Positions 43,351 through 52,745 are shown, counted from the stretch's first letter. The stretch is 64,000 bases of DNA from Bacteroidota bacterium (GCA_023422835.1 JAFAGI010000012.1:186001-250000), one strand, 5' to 3'. The notes: generated by a model from the letters alone, not told the origin. Numbers and translations: made by a program.

Positions 43351-44079
43351 ATGAATTTCAAGATTGATCACTCCAGCGCTGTGCCGCTTTATCAGCAGGC
43401 TGAAGAATTGCTCCGGAAGTTGATCGAAGAAGAAGAATATAAAAAAGGGAAATTGCTTCCTAAAGAAGTGGAACTATCCCAAAAGTTGAACATTTCCAGA
43501 AACACTTTGCGGCAGGCAATTAACAAACTTGTTTTTGAAGGACTTTTGGTAAGAAAAAAAGGATACGGCACTAAAGTTGCCAAAAAAAGTTTGCTCATCG
43601 GCGCCAAGAACTGGCTGAGTTTTACACAGGAGATGCGCGCCATAGGAATTGAAGTGCATAATTTTGAACTGCACATAGAATGGAAATTCCCTCCCGAGGA
43701 GGTTTCGGCTTTTTTTGACATTCATCCGAAAACCCGTGTTTTGTGCCTCGAAAGGCTAAGAGGAAAAAAAGGGTTTCCTTTTGTATATTTTATTTCTTAC
43801 TTCAATCCGTCCATTCCGCTTACAGGCAGCGAAAATTTTAATCGACAGCTTTATGAAATATTGGAAAATGATTATAAAGTAATTGTAAAAACATCCAAAG
43901 AAGAAGTTAACGCCAGCCTCGCCGGAAAAAGAGGCGAAAAGCTGGAAATCGGCGCGCAGGACCCGATATTAATCAGGAAAAGATTCGTATATGATGTAAA
44001 CGACATGCCCGTGGAGTTTAACATCGGTTATTACCGTGCAGACAGTTTTACTTACACGATTGAATCGCAGAGAGAGTAA
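43351..44079 (+). CDS. GntR/HutC-family regulator with UTRA domain
   Basis: This 242-aa transcription factor has a GntR winged helix (about 1-75: VPLYQQAEELLRKLI, LLPKEVELSQKLNISRNTLRQAINKLVFEGLLVRKKGYGTKV) and a UTRA ligand-binding domain (about 90-240, ending with FVYDVNDMPVEFNIGYYRADSFTYTI). UTRA domains usually sense sugar phosphates or small metabolites. The start is MNFKIDHS (ATG 43351); an upstream ATG at 43228 would run through the promoter of the divergent operon and lacks family similarity. Divergent placement from manA strongly suggests that it controls the mannoside operon, a role more often filled by hybrid two-component or ECF/anti-sigma systems in Bacteroidota. Confidence 0.9.
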   Translation: MNFKIDHSSAVPLYQQAEELLRKLIEEEEYKKGKLLPKEVELSQKLNISRNTLRQAINKLVFEGLLVRKKGYGTKVAKKSLLIGAKNWLSFTQEMRAIGIEVHNFELHIEWKFPPEEVSAFFDIHPKTRVLCLERLRGKKGFPFVYFISYFNPSIPLTGSENFNRQLYEILENDYKVIVKTSKEEVNASLAGKRGEKLEIGAQDPILIRKRFVYDVNDMPVEFNIGYYRADSFTYTIESQRE

Positions 44080-44224
44080 TGCCGTTTCTATACTTTCGAA
44101 GATAGATGAAGGCGCCGCATACTACAACAAAAAAGTGTACAAGGATGATAATCCTCAGAGTCTATTGTTCTCGTTTGCGATTGCTTACATTACTAACATT
44201 TGTCTTAATTGGTGTAATAGAAGT

Positions 44225-46381
44225 TTACTTCAAATAATCCAGAAAGTACTGGGCTATTTTTTTATTGAGATTTACCCTGTCCCTGCCCATCACATTGTGT
44301 TCATGTGCAGGATAAACAGCATAATCAACCAGCACATTTGCATCTGTGGCTGCTTTTAGAAATGATAAACTGTTTTGCATTACCACAACAGGATCAACGT
44401 CGCCGTGTATCATCAGCAACCTGCCTTTCAGGTTCTTTGCATTCCTTATCAGGCTTGTTTTTGCATAGCCTTCGGGATTTTCCTGCGGTGTATCCATGTA
44501 GCGCTCGCCGTACATTACTTCGTAATACTTCCAGTCAATGACAGGGCCGCCCGCAACGCCCGCTTTAAAAACATCTTGATAGTTTGTCATCAGGGATGTT
44601 GCAATAAAGCCTCCGTAGCTCCATCCGCTTACGCCGATGCGGTCTGCATCTACATAAGGCAGGGATCGCAGGTATTCAACGCCGTTGATCTGGTCTTTCA
44701 TTTCTTCCTGCCCGTTCTGTCGATGGATCACACTTTCGAATTTAAAACCCCTGTGTGCAGAGCCGCGGTTATCTACCGTAAATACAATAAATCCTTTTTG
44801 TGCCAGGTAATAGTCAAACAATCCTGTGCCACCCAGCCAGGAATTTGTCACCATTTGTGCATGCGGGCCTCCGTATACATAAACAATTACCGGGTATTTT
44901 TTTGAAGCATCAAAATCATGCGGTTTAATCAGTCTGTAATACAGGTCTGTAGTACCATCGGCAGCTTTTATACTGCCGGTTTGAATTTCACCCAAAGCAT
45001 AGTTTTGCGCTGCAACCGGGTTCTCTGCAGTTAGGATGCTTTTGATGGTTTTTCCTGAAACGTCCAGCAAGTCTATATTTCGGGGAGTAGTATAGTTAGA
45101 GTAATTATCTGTAAAATATTTTTTATCGGGGCTTAGCGCTACCCTGTGCGTACCGGGTTGGCGGGTAAGCTTTGTTTCTTTGCCCGTCTTCATATTGTAT
45201 TTATACAAATGCCTTTCCAGCGGACTGTCTTTGGTAGACATTACATAAAAATTTTCTTCCTTTTCATCAAAGCCAATAAAATCAGTAATGATAAAATCTC
45301 CTTTGGTTAATTGTTTCAGCAATTTCCCTGATGTGTTGTATAAATACAGATGTGTAAATCCGTCGCGCTCGCTGAACCATAAAAACTGGTCGGGTTTTGT
45401 TTTCATAAACACCATGTCGTTCTCGGGCTCTACCCATTTATCGTTGCGCTCTTCAAACAAAGTAGCCATGAAGGCACCGGTATTTGCATCGTATTTATTA
45501 AAGCGCATATGGTTCTGCGCGCGGTTGAGTTCTGCAATGTAAATAAACCTGTCAGACGGGTCCCAGCCAATGTGGGTGAGGTAATCGTTCTTGCCGCCGA
45601 AGGGTTTTATGTAAATGTTTTTGCCGGTTTGCAAATTGTAGATGCCGAGGGTTACCTCCTCGCTCGTTTCGCCAGCCATCGGGTATTTGATAGTTTTTAA
45701 TGCGGCAATACGTTTGGTAACATCTACCAGCGGGTAATCTGCCACCATCCTTTCATCTTTCCTATAGTATGCAATGGCATGGCCGCTATTTGACCAGAAA
45801 GTGCCTTTGTTGATGCCAAACTCCTGGCGGTGTACATAGTTGCTTGCGTTTACAATGCCCTTATCTGTATCATTGGTTACCTGTGATATTTTTCCATCAG
45901 CCTGCTTTACAAAAAGGTTATTGTCTATGGTATAGGCAATGCTCTTTGTCTTGGGATGAAAATCAAGATTGGCAGCATGCTTGTCATAATCAAGTTTGTG
46001 GGTTATTTTCCTGGTGTTGATGTCAAACATCACATCATAGTTGTCAGTTGTAAACTTCAATACTTCGGGAGATTCCCAGCTATAGGTGTAGAAATATTTC
46101 AGAGAAGGTACTTTTTCATTTGCCAGCGAGCTGTTGATATCATTTAAGGTGAGGATGATTTGTTCTTTACCTGTGAGAATGTTGTGCTGTACCAGGTCTT
46201 TCAGATCTTTTACATAAGTAAAGTGTGTGTTATCCTGCCATTGCATGCCCGTTTTATCCTCAGGATTGAATTGCCTGCCTCTGCCAAGCGTTGCTTCTTC
46301 AAGGGTCATAAGCTTTTGCTGCGCAACAGCGGGAACGCTGCATATGATCAGCCAAAAAAATAAAAATAAATTTCTGTGCAT
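44225..46381 (-). CDS. DPP-IV-like S9 peptidase
   Basis: This secreted prolyl dipeptidyl peptidase-like enzyme removes X-Pro dipeptides from peptide N-termini. The 718-aa protein has a signal peptide (cleavage near AVAQ, residue 21), an eight-bladed beta-propeller (about 30-460) with the DPP-IV-type acidic motif region around WVEPENDMVFM, and a C-terminal alpha/beta-hydrolase. Its serine is in GVSGWSYGGFIATSL, aspartate in MIHGDVDPVVVMQN and histidine in YPAHEHNVMGRDR. VYGGPHAQMVTNSWLGG is the usual oxyanion-side segment. It ends close to the convergent GntR gene and starts 3 bp past the stop of the ElaA-like gene. Confidence 0.93.
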   Translation of the reverse strand: MHRNLFLFFWLIICSVPAVAQQKLMTLEEATLGRGRQFNPEDKTGMQWQDNTHFTYVKDLKDLVQHNILTGKEQIILTLNDINSSLANEKVPSLKYFYTYSWESPEVLKFTTDNYDVMFDINTRKITHKLDYDKHAANLDFHPKTKSIAYTIDNNLFVKQADGKISQVTNDTDKGIVNASNYVHRQEFGINKGTFWSNSGHAIAYYRKDERMVADYPLVDVTKRIAALKTIKYPMAGETSEEVTLGIYNLQTGKNIYIKPFGGKNDYLTHIGWDPSDRFIYIAELNRAQNHMRFNKYDANTGAFMATLFEERNDKWVEPENDMVFMKTKPDQFLWFSERDGFTHLYLYNTSGKLLKQLTKGDFIITDFIGFDEKEENFYVMSTKDSPLERHLYKYNMKTGKETKLTRQPGTHRVALSPDKKYFTDNYSNYTTPRNIDLLDVSGKTIKSILTAENPVAAQNYALGEIQTGSIKAADGTTDLYYRLIKPHDFDASKKYPVIVYVYGGPHAQMVTNSWLGGTGLFDYYLAQKGFIVFTVDNRGSAHRGFKFESVIHRQNGQEEMKDQINGVEYLRSLPYVDADRIGVSGWSYGGFIATSLMTNYQDVFKAGVAGGPVIDWKYYEVMYGERYMDTPQENPEGYAKTSLIRNAKNLKGRLLMIHGDVDPVVVMQNSLSFLKAATDANVLVDYAVYPAHEHNVMGRDRVNLNKKIAQYFLDYLK

Positions 46382-46384
46382 GGT

Positions 46385-46837
46385 TTATTTTGGTTTTAAA
46401 ATCATTTGAATGTGTGGAATGCCGTCTTCAGGATAGATGTCGCCCAATGGTTCGAAGCCGATTTTTTGGTAGAAAGGAATGGCATAAACCTGTGCGCTGA
46501 TTTGAATACTGTCTTTACCAAACAGCCTGTAGCACTCAGCTACAGCTTTTTCCATCAGCAGTTTACCAAGCCCTTTTTTTCGATATTCTTTTGGATTTAC
46601 TACCCGACCTATAGAAACGCAATCATAAGAAATACCTTCCGGCAGCAGGCGCGCATAGCCCGCAAGTTCATCATGTGCATACATCATTAAATGCTGTGCT
46701 ACCTTGTCTTTGTTGTCCATATCCTGGTAGGCACAATTTTGCTCTACTACAAAAACCTCGCAACGCAACTGTAAAATGCCGTACAACTCTTCACAGGAAA
46801 GTTCAATAAAAGATTTACAAACAAAGCTAACGTCCAT
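46385..46837 (-). CDS. ElaA-like GNAT acetyltransferase
   Basis: This 150-aa GNAT protein matches the ElaA type. ELYGILQLRCEVFVVEQNCAYQDMDNKD is the diagnostic N-terminal segment, followed by ARLLPEGISYDCVSIGRVVNPKEYRKKGLGKLLMEKAV with the acetyl-CoA loop R-K-K-G-L-G-K, and a C-terminal FYQKIGFEPLGDIYPEDGIPHIQM. The biochemical substrate of ElaA is not established to my knowledge. The peptidase gene follows 3 bp downstream, so they may be cotranscribed. Confidence 0.88.
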   Translation of the reverse strand: MDVSFVCKSFIELSCEELYGILQLRCEVFVVEQNCAYQDMDNKDKVAQHLMMYAHDELAGYARLLPEGISYDCVSIGRVVNPKEYRKKGLGKLLMEKAVAECYRLFGKDSIQISAQVYAIPFYQKIGFEPLGDIYPEDGIPHIQMILKPK

Positions 46838-46887
46838 TTTACAAATTTAATTTCCTCAACAGCATTCGCCAAAAATGATTGATTTTA

Positions 46888-46919
46888 TTGTATTTGAAAA
46901 AAAATGTTTCTTATGTTTG
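46888..46919 (+). promoter_or_regulatory. Promoter of the sodium/solute symporter gene
   Basis: ATTG (46887-46890) and TATGTTTG (46912-46919) match the -33 and -7 boxes with a 21-bp spacer. Transcription would begin near 46926, just before the ATG at 46939. This excludes the upstream in-frame ATG at 46879 as start. Confidence 0.55.
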
Positions 46920-46938
46920 CGTATTAAATTTTTCACTC

Positions 46939-48429
46939 ATGTCAGCATGGTTATTACTCATCATCATTTTCATTTACTTCGGAATTTTATTATATGTTGC
47001 CTGGAGAACTGGCAAAGGCAGTAATAACGACAGTTTCTTCATCGGTAATCGCAACAGCAACTGGATGCTCGTAGCCTTCGGCATGATCGGTACGTCGCTC
47101 AGCGGGGTTACTTTTGTTAGTGTACCCGGCGCTGTAGGAAAAATCCCTAATCCCGACCAGTTTCACTATCTTCAGATTACTATCGGCTACCTGATTGGTT
47201 ACCTGGTGATAGCTTATGTATTGCTGCCGCTCTATTACCGGTTAAAGCTTACATCTATTTACGGCTACCTGCAACACCGTTTCGGGCAGACCTCTTATAA
47301 AACCGGCGCCTCTATCTTTATTGTTTCCAGGCTGGTTGGCTCTACAGCAAGGCTTTACCTGGTGGTAAATATTCTGCAGTTCATTATCCTGGACAGACTG
47401 GGGATTCCTTTCTGGATTACTACATTGATGATCATTATCATGATTATTCTTTACACTTATGAAGGCGGTGTAAAAACCATTGTGTGGACAGATACCTTGC
47501 AGACCACCTGTATGCTTGCCGGCCTGGTGATCTGTACATTCTATATTCTCAATCACATGGATCTCGGCTTTGGGGAAAGCCTGACCAGAATGTCGCAAAA
47601 AGGCTTAACGGAAGTGTTTGACATGAATCCCGACAATAAAACTTTCTTCCTGAAACAAATACTTGCAGGCGCTTTTATTACCATTACCATGACGGGCATA
47701 GACCAGGAAATGATGCAGAAAAGCCTTTCTGTAACCCGGTTGAAAGACTCACAAAAAAACATGGTAACCCTTGGCTTTATCATGCTGGGTGTGCTGGCCT
47801 TGTTCCTTTACATGGGCGGTTTGCTTCATTTGTACGGGGATGCTGAACATGTATCTGCTACCGGCGATCTGCTGTTCCCCACCGTGGCTGTTGACCATAT
47901 GCCTCCGTTTATCGGCATCATTTTTATCATTGCGCTGATCTCTGCTTTGTTTCCCAGTGCTGACGGCGCTATGACTGCACTTACATCCTCTTTGTCTATT
48001 GATATATTCGGCCTGAAAAACAGGAACGACCTGGATGAAAAAGGTAAAGAAAGATTCCGCAAAAGAGTACACCTTACCGTAGCGCTTACGTTCATCATCA
48101 TGGTGCTGATCTTTAAATGGATCAATGACAACAGCATGATCGGGCTGATACTGAAACTGGCAGGCTACACCTACGGACCATTGCTGGGCCTGTTTGCATT
48201 CGGTATTTTTACCAGGAGAAAAGTTAATGACAGGCTTGTACCATGGATATGCCTGCTGGCGCCAGCCCTTAGCTTCGTGGTAGACAAATACCAGCATTTT
48301 TTATTTGGTGATTTCCAGATTGGGCTTGAGCTGCTTATCCTTAACGGCCTGTTTACGTTCTTAGGCCTTTGGCTGATCTCGAAGAAATCAAACGGCGAAT
48401 CTGAAGTGTCAACCATTGTAAACCAGTAG
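46939..48429 (+). CDS. Sodium:solute symporter (SSS family)
   Basis: This 496-aa LeuT-fold transporter has about 13 transmembrane helices. Family features are YVAWRTGKGSNNDSFFIGNRNSNWMLVAFGMIGTSLSGVTFVSVPG (helices 1-2, with the Ser/Thr sodium site), VGSTARLYLVVNILQ, YEGGVKTIVWTDTLQTTCMLAG in the middle, and IALISALFPSADGAMTALTSSLSIDI with the second half of the sodium site. The substrate could be a sugar, carboxylate or amino acid; it is not deducible. I start at MSAWLLLI because a promoter sits between this ATG and the upstream one. An O-methyltransferase gene follows after 16 bp. Confidence 0.9.
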   Translation: MSAWLLLIIIFIYFGILLYVAWRTGKGSNNDSFFIGNRNSNWMLVAFGMIGTSLSGVTFVSVPGAVGKIPNPDQFHYLQITIGYLIGYLVIAYVLLPLYYRLKLTSIYGYLQHRFGQTSYKTGASIFIVSRLVGSTARLYLVVNILQFIILDRLGIPFWITTLMIIIMIILYTYEGGVKTIVWTDTLQTTCMLAGLVICTFYILNHMDLGFGESLTRMSQKGLTEVFDMNPDNKTFFLKQILAGAFITITMTGIDQEMMQKSLSVTRLKDSQKNMVTLGFIMLGVLALFLYMGGLLHLYGDAEHVSATGDLLFPTVAVDHMPPFIGIIFIIALISALFPSADGAMTALTSSLSIDIFGLKNRNDLDEKGKERFRKRVHLTVALTFIIMVLIFKWINDNSMIGLILKLAGYTYGPLLGLFAFGIFTRRKVNDRLVPWICLLAPALSFVVDKYQHFLFGDFQIGLELLILNGLFTFLGLWLISKKSNGESEVSTIVNQ

Positions 48430-48445
48430 CATAAAACCTGTTTTA

Positions 48446-49084
48446 ATGGAACTTGTAAATCCACTGGCTGAGCGGTATGCCGAAAGGTTTACTTCCCCCG
48501 AAGATGAACTGCTGGCAAGAATAAACCGCGAAACCTACGAGCAACATAAACATCCGCACATGCTGAGCGGCCATGTGCAAGGAAGGTTTTTATCTTTTAT
48601 CAGTAAAATAATGTCTCCTCAATATATTTTGGAGATAGGTACTTTTACCGGATATTCCGCATGCTGCCTTGCAGAAGGGCTTACTGAACATGGCGCATTG
48701 CATACAATTGAGATACGTGAAGAAGATGCAAAACTGGCTAATAGTTATTTTGCCGAGTCAGCATACCGAGATAAAATATATGTGCATAACGGGGATGCCC
48801 AAGAAATAATATCCACATTGCCCCATAAATGGGACATTGTGTTTATAGATGCTGATAAAATAAATTACCTTGCATACTATCGGTTGGTTTTACCTCGTTT
48901 AAGTGAGAGAGGGATTATCATTGCAGATAATGTATTGTTTCACGGCGACGTTTTGGCCGATGAAATAAAAGGTAAAAACGCCAAAGCTATTGATGAATTT
49001 AACCGGTTTGTCCACAACCAGGCCGACACAGAAAATATTTTACTTACCATCAGAGACGGGCTATTATTAATCAAAAAAAGATAA
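48446..49084 (+). CDS. SAM-dependent O-methyltransferase (COMT-like)
   Basis: This 212-aa class I methyltransferase belongs to the catechol/caffeoyl-CoA O-methyltransferase family. The SAM-binding motif is ILEIGTFTGYSACCLAEGL near 60-78. HTIEIREEDA holds the ribose-binding acidic residue, VFIDADKINYLAYY has the metal-binding Asp, and ADNVLFHGDVLAD holds the next metal ligands Asp-Asn. The physiological acceptor is unknown. The glucosaminidase gene starts 2 bp after its stop. Confidence 0.9.
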   Translation: MELVNPLAERYAERFTSPEDELLARINRETYEQHKHPHMLSGHVQGRFLSFISKIMSPQYILEIGTFTGYSACCLAEGLTEHGALHTIEIREEDAKLANSYFAESAYRDKIYVHNGDAQEIISTLPHKWDIVFIDADKINYLAYYRLVLPRLSERGIIIADNVLFHGDVLADEIKGKNAKAIDEFNRFVHNQADTENILLTIRDGLLLIKKR

Positions 49085-49086
49085 CA

Positions 49087-50136
49087 ATGAAGTTAATAAA
49101 ATCGCTGGTTTTATTATTGTTATTAACGTCATACCAAACATTTGCTCAGCAACAGGATCCAAAGGTGAAGAAGTACATTGAAACCTACAAGCACATCGCC
49201 ATGGTGGAGATGGCACGTACCGGAGTGCCGGCGTGCATTACGCTTGCACAGGGCATACTTGAATCGGCAGCTGGCGAAAGTGCACTGGCCACCAGGTCTA
49301 ACAATCACTTCGGCATAAAATGTAAAACGGAATGGACGGGCGCCAAAACCTATCATGATGATGATGCCAAAGACGAATGCTTCAGGGTGTACAATAACGT
49401 GGAAGAATCCTTTGTAGATCATTCCGATTTTTTAAAGAACAGGCCGTTTTATAAAGACCTGTTTACCCTTCAACTCAATGACTACAAAGGCTGGGCTTAT
49501 GGCCTGAAAAAAGCCGGCTATGCTACCAATAAAAATTATCCTGCGCTGCTCATTAACCTGATTGAAAGATATGCGCTCTATGATTATTCCAGTGAAGTGA
49601 TCGCTAACTATGACATGTACCGGACACTGGCACTAAACAGGAGTATGAAAGCCGATGACTATCATGCACTGGCTAAAAATGCCGTAAAATCTGACAAGAA
49701 AGAATTCGTTGAAAAAGTAACAGTAGTTGCTGCTCCTGCTGTAACAGAGAAGAAAACTGAAAGCAGGTACCCCGAAGGATTTTTTACCATTAACGGCTGT
49801 AAGGTATTTTACGCGCCGGAAGGCTTATCGCTATATGCATTTGCCACCAACAGGAAAATGTCTTACGCCCGCTTGCTGGCGCTCAACAACCTTACCAACG
49901 AGGATGTGCTCACCAAAGGCATGCTCGTTTACCTGGATAAAAGAAAAAGAAAAGGTGATAAGCAGGTACATGTAACCAGCCAGGGCGAAACCCTGAGAGA
50001 TATTGCTTTACAGGAAGGCGTACGCCTTGAAAGCCTGGTGAAATACAATAAGATAAATGCAGACAGCCGTATTGCAGCGGGTCAGCAGGTTTATCTGCAA
50101 AAAAGAGCTTCGTCTAAAATTAATGTGCTAAATTAG
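49087..50136 (+). CDS. Secreted glucosaminidase with LysM domains
   Basis: This 349-aa peptidoglycan hydrolase has a signal peptide (cleavage near TFAQQ, about residue 20) and a GH73-like N-acetylglucosaminidase domain (about 25-165). CITLAQGILESAAGESALATRSNNHFGIKC carries the catalytic Glu and the family motif NNHFGIK, and YNNVEESFVDHSDFL follows. The C-terminal part has one degenerate LysM-like unit (YAPEGLSLYAFATNRKMSYARLLALNN) and one clear LysM (HVTSQGETLRDIALQEGVRLESLVKYN) for glycan binding. It would cleave septal or lateral wall glycan strands in the periplasm. Confidence 0.9.
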   Translation: MKLIKSLVLLLLLTSYQTFAQQQDPKVKKYIETYKHIAMVEMARTGVPACITLAQGILESAAGESALATRSNNHFGIKCKTEWTGAKTYHDDDAKDECFRVYNNVEESFVDHSDFLKNRPFYKDLFTLQLNDYKGWAYGLKKAGYATNKNYPALLINLIERYALYDYSSEVIANYDMYRTLALNRSMKADDYHALAKNAVKSDKKEFVEKVTVVAAPAVTEKKTESRYPEGFFTINGCKVFYAPEGLSLYAFATNRKMSYARLLALNNLTNEDVLTKGMLVYLDKRKRKGDKQVHVTSQGETLRDIALQEGVRLESLVKYNKINADSRIAAGQQVYLQKRASSKINVLN

Positions 50137-50150
50137 CGCAAAATTTTTGT

Positions 50151-50687
50151 ATGGAAGGCATTCAGGTACATGGTAAGAAATTTGTCCCCTTCATATTTGA
50201 AGAAGACATCAAACAGAAAATAAAAGAAATAGCCGCGCGCATCAACCAGGATTATGCGGGCAAAAATCCTTTGTTCATAGCTATACTGAACGGCTCTTTC
50301 ATGTTTGCTGCCGACCTGCTGAAAGAAATAGACATAGAAGCAGAGATAAGTTTTATTAAGCTTGCCTCTTACAAAGGTACCAAATCGTCGGGGCAGGTTT
50401 TAACCGCCATCGGTCTTGATACAGACCTGGTTGGCCGTGATGTGATCATCGTGGAAGACATTGTAGATACCGGTAAAACCCTGCACGCTTTTATTCCTCA
50501 ACTCCAACACCAGAATCCAAGGTCCATCAGGCTCGTAACCATGCTGCACAAGAAAGAAGCCACCACCTTCCCAGTGCCGGTAGACTATGTATGTTTCGAA
50601 ATTCCTGATAAATTTGTGGTAGGCTACGGGCTGGACTACGATGCGCTGGGCCGCAACCACAAGCACCTGTACCAGTTGGAAGAATAA
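50151..50687 (+). CDS. hpt: Hypoxanthine phosphoribosyltransferase
   Basis: Hpt salvages hypoxanthine (and guanine) to IMP/GMP using PRPP. At 178 aa it is typical. The PRPP-binding motif is VIIVEDIVDTGKTL near 99-112. NGSFMFAADLL is near the N-terminus. FIKLASYKGTKSSGQV matches the flexible active-site loop with the Ser/Thr-Tyr pair, and CFEIPDKFVVGYGLDYD carries the purine-binding aromatic residue. It begins 14 bp after the glucosaminidase gene. Confidence 0.94.
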   Translation: MEGIQVHGKKFVPFIFEEDIKQKIKEIAARINQDYAGKNPLFIAILNGSFMFAADLLKEIDIEAEISFIKLASYKGTKSSGQVLTAIGLDTDLVGRDVIIVEDIVDTGKTLHAFIPQLQHQNPRSIRLVTMLHKKEATTFPVPVDYVCFEIPDKFVVGYGLDYDALGRNHKHLYQLEE

Positions 50688-50711
50688 GCTTACCGCTGTA
50701 AAATTTTAAGC

Positions 50712-51632
50712 ATGAGAGAGCGCTTACTTTTTACCTGCTTCATCTTTTTTATTATGCTGCAAAACGTGCCAGCCCAGAAAACTATTCCTTTATATGAAGG
50801 CAATGTTCCAAATAACCGGACGAATATACCCAACATTGAAAAAAGCGAAGTTGGTGACGACGGAATCACACGTGTGCATAATGTGTCTATTCCTACAATT
50901 TCCATTTACAAGCCCAAAGTACAGGATCCGCGGGGCATCAGCATAATAATATTTCCGGGAGGAGGTTACCATATTCTGTCCATAGACAAAGAAGGCTATG
51001 CAGTAGCTAATGCATTAAATGAAATGGGCATTACAGCATTTGTTGTGAAATACCGGATACCTTCTGAAACAAGCAATTTAAACCCGGCAATTGCGCCGCT
51101 CATGGATGCGCAAAGAGCCATTCAGTTGGTCAGGCAACATGCCGGGGATTGGGGAATAGATCCTGCAAAAGTAGGTGTGCTGGGCTTTTCAGCCGGCGGA
51201 CACTTAGCCGCAGTGGCTGCAACTGTTTTTGACAAACCCGTTATTGAAAATAATAACTATGTAAACCTTCGGCCCGATTTCAGTGTGCTTGCCTACCCTG
51301 TTATCACTTTCGAGGAAAACTTTACCCATAAAGGTTCAAGAGAAAACTTATTGGGCAAAAAGCACAGTGCAGAACAAACAGCTTTATTCTCCGCAGAAAA
51401 AAATATTACATCGTCCACTCCCCCGGCTTTTATATTTCATGCATTGGATGATGCTGCTGTACCTGTTGAAAATGCAATGATGTATTTCAATGCGCTTCGC
51501 CAATCCGGGGTAAAAAAATCACAGTTGATCGTATATCCGGAAGGCGGCCATGGCTTTGGCTTATATCTACCCTCCCGAAATGAAAAATGGATCGAGCGCC
51601 TGCAAAGCTGGCTATCGGTTTTATACCCGTGA
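50712..51632 (+). CDS. Secreted alpha/beta hydrolase, acetylesterase-like
   Basis: This 306-aa enzyme has a signal peptide (cleavage near VPAQ, about residue 22). Catalytic features are the oxyanion segment IIIFPGGGYHIL (GGG motif), the nucleophile in VGVLGFSAGGHLAAV (GxSxG), an aspartate in FIFHALDDAAVPVENAM and a histidine in YPEGGHGFGLY. This layout is shared by acetyl-xylan-esterase-like and BD-FAE-type enzymes of Bacteroidota. A role in deacetylating glycans outside the cell is plausible but unproven, since no xylan or pectin genes lie nearby. Confidence 0.85.
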   Translation: MRERLLFTCFIFFIMLQNVPAQKTIPLYEGNVPNNRTNIPNIEKSEVGDDGITRVHNVSIPTISIYKPKVQDPRGISIIIFPGGGYHILSIDKEGYAVANALNEMGITAFVVKYRIPSETSNLNPAIAPLMDAQRAIQLVRQHAGDWGIDPAKVGVLGFSAGGHLAAVAATVFDKPVIENNNYVNLRPDFSVLAYPVITFEENFTHKGSRENLLGKKHSAEQTALFSAEKNITSSTPPAFIFHALDDAAVPVENAMMYFNALRQSGVKKSQLIVYPEGGHGFGLYLPSRNEKWIERLQSWLSVLYP

Positions 51633-51749
51633 GATCCTCTCTTTTATTTTTTATTAGATAAAGAATTTTTTAACAGTGCGAAATCACTGCAAGTCATTTA
51701 TTTACATAACTTCATGTCCTGATTTTCAAACAATTAAAACTAAAAAATT

Positions 51750-52244
51750 ATGAAACTAACTAAAATGTTACCTGCGCTGATCCTGGCAGGAAGCCTCGTA
51801 GTGGCATTACCGGCATGTAAATCAAAAGTAGACGATACTGCTGTAAAAGCCAACGTAGAAAATGCTTTAACCTCTGCTCCCGGCGTTACGGTTGATGTAA
51901 AAGACGGCGTAGTAACCCTCAGCGGCGCCGTTGCCGACGATGCAACAAAAACCCAGGCTGAAAGTGCAGTAAACGCTTTAAAAACAGATGCTAAATCAGG
52001 CGTAAAAAGCGTGGTGAACAACATTACCGTTACCCCGCCTACAGTTGCCGTATCTCCTGATGCCACATTGCAAACCGGCGTGGCTACTGTTGTAAAAGAT
52101 TTCCCCGGCGTGAACGCTACTGTTGCCAACGGTGTGATTACCGTTACCGGCAGCCTTGAAAAGGCAAGAGTGCAGACTTTAAAACAGGCCTTAGACGCCT
52201 TGAGCCCGCAAAGAACCGATATGAGCCAACTGAAAGTAAAATAA
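51750..52244 (+). CDS. Lipoprotein with two BON domains
   Basis: BON domains bind phospholipid or help envelope integrity, often under osmotic stress. The 164-aa product has a lipobox (VVALPAC, Cys23). Two BON repeats follow: about 28-100 (VKANVENALTSAPGVTVDVKDGVVTLSGAVAD) and 107-160 (TLQTGVATVVKDFPGVNATVANGVITVTGSL). Each has the internal Gly-Val-Val/Ile-Thr-Leu/Val-x-Gly motif. The next gene, 21 bp on, encodes another BON-like protein, so they are probably cotranscribed and work together. Confidence 0.85.
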   Translation: MKLTKMLPALILAGSLVVALPACKSKVDDTAVKANVENALTSAPGVTVDVKDGVVTLSGAVADDATKTQAESAVNALKTDAKSGVKSVVNNITVTPPTVAVSPDATLQTGVATVVKDFPGVNATVANGVITVTGSLEKARVQTLKQALDALSPQRTDMSQLKVK

Positions 52245-52265
52245 TTATTCCAACACTAAAACTAT

Positions 52266-52694
52266 ATGACAATGGCATTACAGGAAAAATATAAAAGCCT
52301 GATAGATACTGCAAAAACTTCAGGCATAGACGATCTGCAGGTAGCAGAACAGGCCGGTGTGTTGCACATCAACGGTACTGCACCCAACGCGGAAGTAAAG
52401 AACAGGCTGTGGGATATTTACGGCAGCATTGATCCGAATTTCCTTACTGGAGATGTGGTGATGAATGTAAAAGTAGCTACGGCAGTGGTAGGCAGCAAAG
52501 TACGTGTGGAAACCAATGAATCGAACCTTAACATCAGGAAAGGCCCGGGCACAGATCAGCCGGTTGTGGGCAAAGCAGCTAAAGGAGAGGTAATCACGCT
52601 AGTTGGCAAGGCAAATGACCAATGGTGGTTGGTGCGTACAAACGACGGTGAAGAAGGCTATAGCTATGCGCAATACCTGACACCTGTAGAATAA
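52266..52694 (+). CDS. BON-like plus SH3b domain protein
   Basis: This 142-aa protein has no signal peptide. The N-terminal 75 residues resemble a BON-like unit as found in LysM/BON proteins (DDLQVAEQAGVLHINGTAPNAEVKNRLWDIYGSID). The C-terminal part (about 80-140) is a bacterial SH3 domain, with VETNESNLNIRKGPGTDQPVVGKAAKGEVITLVG and NDQWWLVRTNDGEEGYSYAQYL, the fold that usually binds cell-wall peptides. The lack of a secretion signal is odd for a wall-binding domain. A strong terminator follows. Confidence 0.8.
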   Translation: MTMALQEKYKSLIDTAKTSGIDDLQVAEQAGVLHINGTAPNAEVKNRLWDIYGSIDPNFLTGDVVMNVKVATAVVGSKVRVETNESNLNIRKGPGTDQPVVGKAAKGEVITLVGKANDQWWLVRTNDGEEGYSYAQYLTPVE

Positions 52695-52709
52695 ATCTAT
52701 TCCATACAC

Positions 52710-52745
52710 AAGAGGCTGTCTCAAAAATCTGAGACAGCCTCTTTT
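52710..52745 (+). terminator. Strong intrinsic terminator after BON genes
   Basis: AAGAGGCTGTCTCA (52710-52723) pairs perfectly over 14 bp with TGAGACAGCCTCTT (52730-52743) around a 6-nt loop, followed by TTTTATTT. It is 15 bp past the stop codon. Confidence 0.92.
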
